Source: Sphingobacteriales bacterium
GTDB taxonomy: Bacteria > Bacteroidota > Bacteroidia > Chitinophagales > UBA2359
Direction: 5' to 3'
Assembly (NCBI GenBank): GCA_016718845.1
Contig: JADKCK010000008.1
Location: 62,001 to 126,000, forward strand
Length of the DNA: 64,000 bases
Notes under the pieces: model-generated
The model's database searches: none
What the model was told of the DNA's origin: nothing
The model's input: the letters and a program-made list of their open reading frames with translations, nothing else
Program-made: the position numbers and the translations under genes
Shown: positions 33,532-42,900 of the stretch, piece by piece
Position numbering within the stretch: the first letter of the stretch is position 1
Layout of the letters: each line of letters opens with the position of its first letter

Positions 33532-35316
33532 ATGGATAGAAATACCATAACTGCTCTTGTGTTGTTGGCACTTTTGTTTATCACTTTTAATTGGATGACT
33601 AGACCATCTGCCGAACAACAAAAAAACACCGTAGCCCAAACCGACACTTCGGCTGTTAAGAGCAACAATTCGACAAAACCAACATTGGCTCCACTCGATT
33701 CGAGTGTGGCAGCTTCTTTTGGTCAAGCAACAGCAGCCGCACAAACAGTAAGTATCGAAAACGAAGTACTTAAACTTAACTTATCGAACAAAGGCGGGCG
33801 TATAGAACGCACCGAACTTAAAAAGTACAAAACCCACGATGGCAAACCACTTATTTTAGCCGATGGCTCGAACACCATGAGCTATAACTTTGCGATAGGT
33901 ACTACCCCCATCGAAACACAACAAATGTACTTTAAAGTACAACAAAGCACCCCAGAGTCGGTTACTTTTAGGTTATACGCCGATTCGTCGGCTTACATAG
34001 AGCAAACCTATACCTTAAAGAAAGAATCGTACCTGCTCGATTACCAATATAATATGGTAGGGTTTGATAAAAAATTAGCCAATGGCGCACCTATTAAGCT
34101 AAATTTGCAAACCGAAATACGCAAGCAAGAACACGACATGAAAACCGAGCGTACCAACTCGGGTATCTACTTTAAACCTATCGATGATAAAGCCGATTAC
34201 TTATTCTCTGCCTCAGATGCCACCAAACAAGCTAGCACTCAAACTAACTGGGTGGCATTAACACAAGAGTTTTTCAATCAAACACTTATCGCCAAAACAC
34301 CTTTTAAAACAGCCGATTTTGCCCTGCAAGTACCCACCACCGACGATAGCCTAATAGTACAAACCCAAATAGCAAAATTAGCTTTCGATTACCAAGCACA
34401 ACCTACCTTTAGCTATCCAATGCAATGGTATATTGGACCCAATCATTACCAAACGCTAAAATCATTAGACAACGATTTAGAGCAAATTGTGCCGCTTGGT
34501 TGGGGAATATTTGGCTGGGTAAACAAGTTTTTAGTTATCCCTATTTTTAACCTACTAAGTAAATTTATTAGCAACTACGGTATTATTATACTATTATTAA
34601 CCGTAATTATTAAATTTGCTTTGTGGCCTCTTACTTATCGTTCGTACTTGTCGTTTGCCAAAATGAACGTGCTAAAACCCGAGCTAGAAGAACTACGCAA
34701 ACAACACGAAGGCGATGCACAAGGCATGCAAGCTGCACAAATGCAATTGTATAGCAAGGCAGGCGTAAATCCGTTGGGTGGATGTTTACCACAATTATTA
34801 CAGTTCCCTATTTTGGTGGGTATGTACCGTTTCTTCCCTGCCTCGGTTGAGTTGCGCCAAGCATCATTTTTGTGGGCAAAAGACCTTTCGTCTTACGACT
34901 CTATCCTTAGCTTGCCTTTTACCATTCCGTTTTATGGTAGCCATGTTAGCTTATTTGCACTTTTAGCAGCAGCAAGTACCTACGCCTACTCGAAGCTAAA
35001 TAACCAAATGACACCGAGCAGCAGCCCCGAAATGGCAATGCAAATGAAAATAATGCAAAACTTTATGCCTTTTATGATGATATTCTTATTTAATAGTTTT
35101 GCAGCAGGTTTAACGTATTACTTCTTTTTATCCAATATTATCAGCTTTGGGCAACAATGGGCTATCCGCAAATATTTTATTAACGAAGCAGCCCTACACG
35201 AAGAAATACAAGAAAACCGCAAAAAACCAGTACAAAAATCGGGTTTCCAAAAACGATTAGACGAAGCTATGGAAATGCAACGCCAAGCAAAAGAGCAAAA
35301 AAACAAGAAAAAATAA
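33532..35316 (+). CDS. yidC: Membrane protein insertase YidC
   Basis: 594 residues. Inserts membrane proteins alone or with SecYEG. First membrane helix at 3-22 (NTITALVLLALLFITFNWMT), then a large periplasmic beta-sandwich (about 70-320; IENEVLKLNLSNKGGRIERTELKKY is its typical start), and the conserved five-helix core from about 340 (GWGIFGWVNKFLVIPIFNLL, IKFALWPLTYRSYLSFAKM, GGCLPQLLQFPILVGMYRFF). The positively charged cytoplasmic tail ends in EQKNKKK. Length and order are those of Gram-negative YidC. The neighbours rnpA/oriC or pyrG often seen near yidC are absent. Confidence 0.97.
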   Translation: MDRNTITALVLLALLFITFNWMTRPSAEQQKNTVAQTDTSAVKSNNSTKPTLAPLDSSVAASFGQATAAAQTVSIENEVLKLNLSNKGGRIERTELKKYKTHDGKPLILADGSNTMSYNFAIGTTPIETQQMYFKVQQSTPESVTFRLYADSSAYIEQTYTLKKESYLLDYQYNMVGFDKKLANGAPIKLNLQTEIRKQEHDMKTERTNSGIYFKPIDDKADYLFSASDATKQASTQTNWVALTQEFFNQTLIAKTPFKTADFALQVPTTDDSLIVQTQIAKLAFDYQAQPTFSYPMQWYIGPNHYQTLKSLDNDLEQIVPLGWGIFGWVNKFLVIPIFNLLSKFISNYGIIILLLTVIIKFALWPLTYRSYLSFAKMNVLKPELEELRKQHEGDAQGMQAAQMQLYSKAGVNPLGGCLPQLLQFPILVGMYRFFPASVELRQASFLWAKDLSSYDSILSLPFTIPFYGSHVSLFALLAAASTYAYSKLNNQMTPSSSPEMAMQMKIMQNFMPFMMIFLFNSFAAGLTYYFFLSNIISFGQQWAIRKYFINEAALHEEIQENRKKPVQKSGFQKRLDEAMEMQRQAKEQKNKKK

Positions 35317-35630
35317 AAACACTTAAAACGAAATATTGCGATAAAATTGCCCAAATTAGTATTTATTTGTTACATAAACTACTGATAAATAATTTATTAC
35401 AATAGCATGTGGTATTTTTAAAGAAGTTTTTTTTGCGATAAACATCTAAAAAACTATTTTTTAACCGTTCGTTTTATCGCGTACTTTGCAGCATTATTTA
35501 CACAGATAGCTATACTACCACAATAACTATTAACGCTCAACGTTTAGGTATCTTGTTTAATAACCCTATAATACAACTCTCTAAATTCTTTTAATCTATA
35601 ATTTTTCCAATTTTAAACTTTACAGTAATT
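35317..35630. other. 314-base gap upstream of the sialidase-fold T9SS gene
   Basis: Three occurrences of GCGATAAA (35338-35345 and 35435-35442 direct, 35473-35480 inverted); the last two bracket 30 bases just before GTACTTTG (35481-35488), a variant -7 box. Possible operator arrangement. No ORF and no clear yidC terminator. Confidence 0.45.
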
Positions 35631-38600
35631 ATGTTACGAACTTTACTGGTAATGTTGGCGGCAGGTTTGTGCCTTAACGTACAAGCACAAACAGCAGTAC
35701 AAAAACTGCCTACCAACACAACAAAGGCTACCAAAGCCAACATTAAACCACAAGGCTTAACCAACAAGGTTAAGGTAGTAAGTGGCAACGAATCGGCACA
35801 AGCAAATGCCAATGTGCATCCAGCTCCTGCTGCTGCAACTAACTCGAGCAGCCAACGTAGCGTAGGAACCGTTATCGGTACAACCTACTACGATTTGCAA
35901 TCGAACTACGGTATGGGACGCCGCGTATGGAACGACAACGGAACCATATACGGTGTTTGGACACGTAGTAACGCCAACGACGCTGCTTGGGCAGACCGTG
36001 GTACAGGGCTTAACAAATCAACCGACGGTGGTGCTACTTGGGGTCCTGCTCCAACAGCCCGCATCGAAGGTACCGAGCGTTGCGGCTGGCCCACCATTGG
36101 CATAACAGCAACTGGTCGTAAATTTGTTACTACCCACACAGGTGCAAAAGGTTTGTTGTTTACCTACCAAGATGCAGGTAGCACTACCTGGACCAAAAAA
36201 TACGTAGGCGAAGAACAAGGCGACCTTACAGGTGTATGGAACCGCGCTACAGTAAGTGGTAATAACATTCACGTTATCATCTCGCGTCAAGACGAATTTG
36301 ACGGAATGGTTGGCGGTTTGGCTTACTTCCACTCTGCCGACGGTGGTGACACCTGGACAGGACCTACAGTTATTGCCGATGCAGCAGGCGAGTCGCTTAT
36401 TGCCCGACACATGCCAAGCGTAAACGCCGATGCATACTTTATTGATTCAAAAGGCGACCATGTAGTATTTGTAACAGGCGAGTATAGCCGCCAAGTGGTG
36501 ATGTACGAATCGATGGACAATGGTGCAACATGGACAGACCGTGTTATCAAAAGCACCTCTAACCCTCTTTTCCCTGATGCACCTACCGACGAAGATGACC
36601 TTGACCCAGCAGCCGTTTCGGGCGGTGGTCAAACAATTATTATTGATGCAAACGATGTAGTACACGTATGGTACGACCGCGTATTTACCTACGACGACGC
36701 TGGCGATGGTCAAGTTGGTCCTTTCTATTTGCCAAATAGCTCGTGTATCATGTACTGGAATAGCAACATGACTACCGACCCTATTGTATTAGGTAAAACA
36801 GTACGCCAAGATTTGAACCAAGATGGCACTACAGCATTAGATACACAAGTAGATGAAACACAAAGCTACGGTGTTAGTATTGTTGGACAACCTTCGGGCG
36901 GTATTGACGCACAAGGTAATTTGTATGTAGCTTACTCATCGGCTAACGATGGCGAAATACAAGCTAACCACGTAGGTACAGAATCACAACGTATTTATCG
37001 TGATGTTTACATGATCAAATCAACCGACGGTGGTGCTACTTGGGTGGGTCCTTATAATGTAACAAACACACCAACCAGAGAAGACGTATTTCCGTCTATC
37101 TCGCGTTTGGTTGATGGTACCGTACACCTTATCTACCAAGAAGACGACTCAACAGGTACTGCACTTCAAAACACAACCGGAACTGGACAAGCTGCCAATA
37201 CTGTAAACAACATTGTTTATGTAGGCGTGCCTGTTGGCGACATTGTTAACCCATCGCCAATTGTAGATACTAACCCCGAAATTAACTACCTAAGCGTGCC
37301 TTACGCCATACAAGGTTGCCCTGTAACTGCCGACCGTTTCGACGCTCACTCCTTAGACTATCCTGATGGCGAATTGCCAATAGCTGTAGGTGGTACCGTA
37401 AATGTTGCCGTACCTAACGATACTGGCGATGGCTACTATTGGTTACTAACTTCTAGCGACTCTGATGGCAATACAACTACCCAAGACTTTATTGATACCA
37501 ACACAGGTACCGATGCAGCCATTATTGTATACACCGACGAAACACCACCAGATGTATTTGGCGGTCCGTTTACCTACGATGATTTAGGACAACCACTAGA
37601 AACTTTATTTGGCTTTTTTAGCGAAGTAGATGTATTGCAAAATACAACCTACAACGACTATGGTGCTATCGTATTTGACGATGCCGACACCTTTGGCTGC
37701 CCTGCAGTACTTACTACCGACAACCCTGTTAATACTGCAACGCTTGGCAACTATACGGTTACTTACAACGCCGTTGACAATGTAGGTAATGCCGCCGAAC
37801 CCGTAACACGCGCCGTAAATGTAATTGGTGCCGATGTTGATGCACCAGTTATTTATGTGTACAATGCAGATAGCAGCGATGTATATGCCGACGGAACAGT
37901 TCTTGACTTGCAAGCCGACCCAGGTGGCGATTATACCGTGCCAGGACACACAACAGCGGACAACGTTGATGGTCTTTTAACAGCCAACACAACCGTTACT
38001 AGCAACGTAGATTTAAGCACCCCCGGTACTTATACCGTTGTTTATACAGCTACAGATGCAGCAGGTAATACTTCTACATTAACCCTTACCGTAACCGTAG
38101 CCGATACCCAAGCTCCTATCATCACATTAGGTGGTCCTTCTACCATTGTATGGTCGCAGTGCGATGTAGTATTTACCGACCCAGCAGGTACAACCGCTTT
38201 CGATGCTGTTGATGGCAACCTTACTAGCTCTATTGTAGTTACTGGTACTGTAAATACTTCTTGCGGTGGCTCTTACACTCGCACCTATACTGTAACCGAT
38301 GCTGCGGGCAACGTAGCTACCGTTACACGTACTGTTATTGTATCGGCTACTTGTACAGGTAATTGTGGCTTCCCTATTGGTTTAAACAATGTTGAAGTTT
38401 TAAATGGTGTTTCGGTATATCCTAACCCAGTACAAGGTATCGTAAATATTGCTATACCTAATGTATCGGGTAAAGTTACGGTTACTATCTACAACGCAGC
38501 AGGTGCTGTTGTACGCAACATTGAGCAAAACCTAAACAAAGGTGGCGTAATTTCTACCGACCTTTCTAATGTAGCTGCTGGTACTTATGTTGCCACTATC

Positions 38601-38648
38601 ACTGCTGCCGAAGGTACTACTACCCAACGTTTTGTTGTAAGTAAATAA
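35631..38648 (+). CDS. T9SS-secreted sialidase-fold protein with Ig-like domains
   Basis: 1005 residues. Signal peptide ends CLNVQAQ. A six-bladed sialidase-type propeller (about 80-530) shows Asp-box signatures S-x-D-x-G-x-T-W several times: STDGGATW, SADGGDTW, SMDNGATW, STDGGATW. The arginine triad of true sialidases could not be identified, so catalytic activity is not claimed. Then come DUF5011/HYR-like Ig modules (about 680-920: NYTVTYNAVDNVGNAAEPVTR, GTYTVVYTATDAAGNTSTLTLTV, YTRTYTVTDAAGNVATVTRTV). The type A sorting domain starts near 930 (VSVYPNPVQGIVNI) and ends TQRFVVSK. Predicted cell-surface or secreted. Strong terminator. Confidence 0.85.
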   Translation: MLRTLLVMLAAGLCLNVQAQTAVQKLPTNTTKATKANIKPQGLTNKVKVVSGNESAQANANVHPAPAAATNSSSQRSVGTVIGTTYYDLQSNYGMGRRVWNDNGTIYGVWTRSNANDAAWADRGTGLNKSTDGGATWGPAPTARIEGTERCGWPTIGITATGRKFVTTHTGAKGLLFTYQDAGSTTWTKKYVGEEQGDLTGVWNRATVSGNNIHVIISRQDEFDGMVGGLAYFHSADGGDTWTGPTVIADAAGESLIARHMPSVNADAYFIDSKGDHVVFVTGEYSRQVVMYESMDNGATWTDRVIKSTSNPLFPDAPTDEDDLDPAAVSGGGQTIIIDANDVVHVWYDRVFTYDDAGDGQVGPFYLPNSSCIMYWNSNMTTDPIVLGKTVRQDLNQDGTTALDTQVDETQSYGVSIVGQPSGGIDAQGNLYVAYSSANDGEIQANHVGTESQRIYRDVYMIKSTDGGATWVGPYNVTNTPTREDVFPSISRLVDGTVHLIYQEDDSTGTALQNTTGTGQAANTVNNIVYVGVPVGDIVNPSPIVDTNPEINYLSVPYAIQGCPVTADRFDAHSLDYPDGELPIAVGGTVNVAVPNDTGDGYYWLLTSSDSDGNTTTQDFIDTNTGTDAAIIVYTDETPPDVFGGPFTYDDLGQPLETLFGFFSEVDVLQNTTYNDYGAIVFDDADTFGCPAVLTTDNPVNTATLGNYTVTYNAVDNVGNAAEPVTRAVNVIGADVDAPVIYVYNADSSDVYADGTVLDLQADPGGDYTVPGHTTADNVDGLLTANTTVTSNVDLSTPGTYTVVYTATDAAGNTSTLTLTVTVADTQAPIITLGGPSTIVWSQCDVVFTDPAGTTAFDAVDGNLTSSIVVTGTVNTSCGGSYTRTYTVTDAAGNVATVTRTVIVSATCTGNCGFPIGLNNVEVLNGVSVYPNPVQGIVNIAIPNVSGKVTVTIYNAAGAVVRNIEQNLNKGGVISTDLSNVAAGTYVATITAAEGTTTQRFVVSK

Positions 38649-38690
38649 TTTTAGTTGCAAACTACGTTTAGGCAATAAGCTAATACAAAA

Positions 38691-38725
38691 ACAGCCCGAT
38701 ACTTTGTATCGGGCTGTTTTTTTTG
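38691..38725 (+). terminator. Intrinsic terminator of the sialidase-fold gene
   Basis: ACAGCCCGATAC (38691-38702) pairs with GTATCGGGCTGT (38706-38717), 3-base loop, eight T. Its left A-run may also serve the convergent gene ending at 38735. Confidence 0.92.
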
Positions 38726-38734
38726 TGTACCTAA

Positions 38735-39499
38735 TTATAGCATCTGTCTAAAATACTTATTTAATGGCTCGGCATTAACAACAGGCAAGCTCATTTGCGA
38801 TGCTGCTAAACGGCAATTTGGGTAGTTAGTTTGCACAAATGCTTGAATTTCGGGGATAATGGGTATTACAAAACCTTCGTCGGCTGTTTCTTTTTCGATG
38901 AGCAATTGATTGATTTTTTGCAATACCACTTCATCTTCGACCAAAGGCAGTAGGTGTTTAAATTGTATGGGGGGCGGTGTTTGGTATTTGGCTGCCCACA
39001 TAGCTGCTAATAATGGTCGGAGGATATAAAAGTACTTTTTTATTTTTATGTGATCATCAACAATCGAGGTTTTTTGGGTGCTGTGCATAATGCCCAAATA
39101 ATGGTTAATGGCTGTTTGTGGCGCAAAATAAGCTTGTGCCAATGTCCATAAATCTTGTTTTAGTTGGTAGGCATTAAAATATTCTATTGGCGACTGTAGC
39201 CACTCGAACATAGTGGCATTTGAGCGTTTAATGTGTTGCAATACTTTACGAATATCCCAGCCCGAAAAATCGAGCACTTCGCCTCCTTCTTCGGTTGTCA
39301 TTAGCTCAATGGTGTCTTTAAAGTCGGATATAGATAGGTATTTTTTTTGCGGATGTGCATAAATAAACCGAATATCGTAGTCGCTATCGGGCGAGGCAAA
39401 GCCCCAACCACGGCTGCCTGTTTCGCAGGCATACAATAGTTTAACGTGGTGTTGTTCGGCTATTTGGTGTAATTTTTCGACGATGGTGTTTTCTATCAT
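38735..39499 (-). CDS. YcgL-type predicted nucleotidyltransferase
   Basis: 254 residues. The nucleotidyltransferase core is at the N-terminus: YACETGSRGWGFASPDSDYDIRFIY (about 24-48) has the G-S motif and the D-x-D metal pair. The rest is helical with ELMTTEEGGEVLDFSGWDIRKVLQHIKRSNATMFEWL near 65-102. This matches the COG3541 group of predicted nucleotidyltransferases, whose substrate is not established. It differs from toxin MNT/HEPN pairs: it is larger and no HEPN partner is adjacent. Own -7 element 26 bases upstream. Confidence 0.87.
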   Translation of the reverse strand: MIENTIVEKLHQIAEQHHVKLLYACETGSRGWGFASPDSDYDIRFIYAHPQKKYLSISDFKDTIELMTTEEGGEVLDFSGWDIRKVLQHIKRSNATMFEWLQSPIEYFNAYQLKQDLWTLAQAYFAPQTAINHYLGIMHSTQKTSIVDDHIKIKKYFYILRPLLAAMWAAKYQTPPPIQFKHLLPLVEDEVVLQKINQLLIEKETADEGFVIPIIPEIQAFVQTNYPNCRLAASQMSLPVVNAEPLNKYFRQML

Positions 39500-39524
39500 T
39501 GGTTTATGTTTGTTTTTCTAACTG

Positions 39525-39532
39525 CAAAAGTA
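39525..39532 (-). promoter_or_regulatory. -7 element (TACTTTTG) of the nucleotidyltransferase gene
   Basis: TAnnTTTG on minus, 26 bases before the ATG at 39499. Confidence 0.5.
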
Positions 39533-39677
39533 GCATAAAAGTTCCCATTGTGCAATTATTTTGAGGAAATAGCTCACAAAAATGTTGTTTTTATGTTTTG
39601 GAAGCCTTATTTAAGTGTATTGAATAGGTAAATAAAAACTTTGTTGATACGGACAGGTGTGTTTTAGGTTGTATTGC

Positions 39678-39769
39678 GCTTACTTTGCTGCGGGGGTGCC
39701 ACCAACTAATCGAGTCAGGGAGTGCTAATAATCACCCCCCAAAAAGACATTTACCGCGTCAAGCGGGGC
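39678..39769 (+). repeat. Dispersed 93-bp repeat, copy 2
   Basis: 92 bases; differs from copy 1 (4814-4906) at roughly a dozen positions by eye. Same GGGGGTG / CACCCCC pair and terminal CCGC-GTCAA-GCGG hairpin, and the same internal GACATTTACCGCGTCAAG. Confidence 0.85.
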
Positions 39770-39782
39770 AGGCGCAAGCTGT

Positions 39783-39815
39783 TGTTAAATGGGCATAATG
39801 TTAAATGGGCATAAT
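39783..39815. repeat. Two tandem copies of a 16-bp word
   Basis: GTTAAATGGGCATAAT appears twice in direct succession with period 16. Short slippage-type duplication in non-coding DNA. Confidence 0.75.
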
Positions 39816-39821
39816 AAGCAA

Positions 39822-39856
39822 AATGCCGTTTCTACCTTTGGAGCAGAAACGGCATT
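39822..39856 (-). terminator. Terminator of the M4 peptidase gene
   Basis: AATGCCGTTTCT (39822-39833) pairs exactly with AGAAACGGCATT (39845-39856), 11-base loop; on minus followed by TTGCTTATTATG. It lies 46 bases past the stop. Confidence 0.78.
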
Positions 39857-39901
39857 GTTATACTAGCTAATCGTGGCAATTGTTTTTTGGGATTAATATC
39901 C

Positions 39902-42900
39902 TCAATACCTAACCTCTGGTACACCAATTTGGCTGGCGTTTGGCAGGTAAAGGTTCATATCTTTTACGGATACCATGCGGTCGAAATTACAATCGGCGTC
40001 TATGTATTGGTTAAGGATAGATGCTTGGTTGATGTATCGGGCATTGTCGCTTACGCTAATAACGCCATTGGCATTAAAATCGCCTGCATACATGCCGTAT
40101 CTGCCATTGCCCAAACTTACTTGTTTGCCATCAACGGCTTGTGTTGCCATTAGCGTAAAATCGTACTCCCAGGTACCATTTGATACCATAATAGGGGCAC
40201 TCATGATAGCCAAGTGATTGCGGTGTCGGACAATTAGTCGGTACAAACTGCCATTTTGTAGGTGCTGAAAACGCACTCCGTTGGTACTAAAACCGTAGGT
40301 ATCAACAACACGTCCATCTTTTAGTAAAAATGCGGCTTTTTGTTCTACGATAGTAGTGCCTGTTGCGTCGCGCATTTCTAAAAGTATCCAATCTACGGCG
40401 TCGGTGGGTATGTTATCGGTGGTAGCTATGTTTTCTACGCCTGCATAGTTCCAGGGTAGGCGGTTGTAGGGTTGTGCTACGGGCAATAGGTTAACGGTGC
40501 GCAGGGTGGTAGACATATTGTCGGTTTGCGGGTTGTAGGGACCTTGTAGTAAAGCTTTTGCTTGTACGATGGTTGTATTGCCGGGCGGTAATATGGCGGC
40601 GGCGTATTGCCCCATGGGTAGCAATTGATTGCCATTTAAGATAGCTCCGTAGTTAATGTTTATTGCCAGCAACACCGAGTCTATTGACGGAAAAGAGTCC
40701 TCGTCTTCGATGTATACATCTAATACGGCTTTTCTACCTGCCAAATCAAAATCGCCGCCTGTGTGTAGGTAGCCAATGTCCACGATACCTCTGTTGAGTG
40801 AGGAGGAGTGGAAATGGGAGATGCTCCACGAGTTTTGGTCGTTTCCAAATTCGGTGCCAAAGCGTACTCTTGCCGAGTCGACACGGACGGCGCTTAGGGG
40901 TTGTCCTACGGCATTGGTAATGGCTAGCTCAATAGAGGCGGCAAATGCCCGTCCGTTAACCATTGAGTTAGGTGCGATGATATTGGCAAGGCTTAGGTCA
41001 ATGCTTATGGTTCCGTTATTAAATTCAAAGCTACCACCTTCGGGCAGTATGGTTAGAGGGCTGTTGTTTAGGGTTGGCGTTGGTGTATTGTCTATGTGCG
41101 TTAAGCCATAGTTTAGCTCAATGGCTTGCAGGTCGTTTCGGTTTACAATGCCGTTGCCGTCGGTATCGGCGTGTTTAAAGTTGGTGCCGTCGGTGGCAAA
41201 TGAGTTCCAATCGGAGCTAAACCACGAGTCCCATTGCATAGATTGTATGTCTCGGGCGTTTCCTTGGAGGTCAAAGGCACGGGCTACGGCAAGCACGTCA
41301 TAGTTGTTACAGATGCCGTCGTAGTTGGCATCGCCCGGAAAAACGCAATCGTTGTCGAGTGATACAGCTACGGCAGCCGATGCAGTACTGCCACATTCGT
41401 CGGTGACGATTACGGTGTAGGTGCCAATTTGGCTTACTTCTAATGCCCTAACGGTGCCAATTTGATAGCCGTTAAATAGCCAGTTGTAGCTTGCCATTTT
41501 GTCTATATTGGCATCTAGCAATACGCTATTGGTGCCGCAGCTAATTATTTGTGGGGCAATATATAAGTCGTTGGCGTTTGGATACACTTGTATGGCTTTG
41601 CTAATGCTATTTTGGCAAGTGCCGTTATCGGCAATTAATGCCACCATGTGTTTGCCTGCGGTAGTAAATTGGTAGACGAGTTGTTGGTCAGCGCTTACTT
41701 CTTGCCCATCTACTAACCATTTATAAGTAGTACTTTGGGTATTTACAACCGATGTATTGTTAAAACTAACACTTTGTGGGTTGCAAATTTTTTCGATGGT
41801 TGGTGTAAAATCAGGTATAATGCCTGTATTGTTTTGCAAGATACCAATACCGTTGTTGCTAGCAAAAAAGGCGTTGCCTTGGTGGTCTATGGTCAGTCCG
41901 TTTATGTTGTTGTTGGGTAAACCCGAGTTATAGGCGGTTAATGTTTCCCAGTTTTCTTGTTTATTAAGGTAAGATATGCCATTTTGTGTTAGCACATATA
42001 GGTTTCCGTAAGCATCGGCGCTTATTTTGTTGATATTGTTGTTGCACAGACCCGAGTTTTGGGTGGTGTAATATTGCCAGTTATTGCCGTCAAATTTTAC
42101 TAAGCCATTTAGGGTAGCTATCCAAAGGGTGCCGTCGGGGGCAAAAACAAGGTCGTTTACGGGCGTAAAATTATTTAGGTAGCCGTTATCAGCCGTAAAA
42201 TATTGCCATTGCGAGCCATCGAACTTGGCAATACCATTTGAGCCACCAACCCACAAATTGCCTTGAAAATCGAGGGCAAGCGAGCTAATGCCTATGCCAT
42301 TGTTGGTATTGTTAATGGTGTTTAGTGGGTAAAGTTGTTGTTCGCCGGTGGCTGTATCAAACCTTAATAAGCCATTTTCTTTGGCTGCTGCCCAAATAAT
42401 GCCGTTAGCGTTTAGCACTATTTTGCTAATTATTAAGTTAGGCAGTGTAATGGGGTAGGTAGTAAGGTCGTTGTTGTTGGCAATGTTATCGGGCGTGTAT
42501 TTTACAAACTGACCTGCAAAGTTGCTGTTGGCAACATTTTTAACAAACCACAAATTACCTGTATCATCGCCAGTTAAGGCGCTACTAGCATTGGTGCTGA
42601 TGTTGTTGGTAAATGTGCCATTTTGGTAACACCATACGCCATTAGAGGTAGCAAAGGCAGCTTGGTAATGCGAGTTGGTATAGGTATCGTTTATTAAGCC
42701 ATTAGGTAATGTGTTTGGATTGCTAATATTTAGGTCTGTCCATTCGTTGGTGGCGGTTAAGTTACGGCTAAGTTTTTCGCCACCTAACCAAAGTGTTTGT
42801 TGTGAATCGTAATATATAATACTTGGGTATTGCATATTTTCGATTTGTACTGTCCATGTATTGCCATTATAATGGTATAGCGGGTCGTTTATCGATGCGA

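Larger units (their letters stand above)
39500..39901. other. 402-base gap containing repeats
   Basis: Contains the -7 element at 39525, dispersed repeat copy 2 (39678-39769), a 16-bp tandem pair (39783-39815) and the terminator of the M4 peptidase gene (39822-39856). No ORF. Confidence 0.7.

Noticed and set aside
37605..37949. 114-residue minus-strand ORF in the sialidase-fold gene
   Set aside because: Antisense shadow within repeated Ig-like modules.
38735..39499. Nucleotidyltransferase gene as an MNT/HEPN toxin-antitoxin component
   Set aside because: Too long for MNT antitoxins, COG3541-like motifs, and no HEPN partner beside it.
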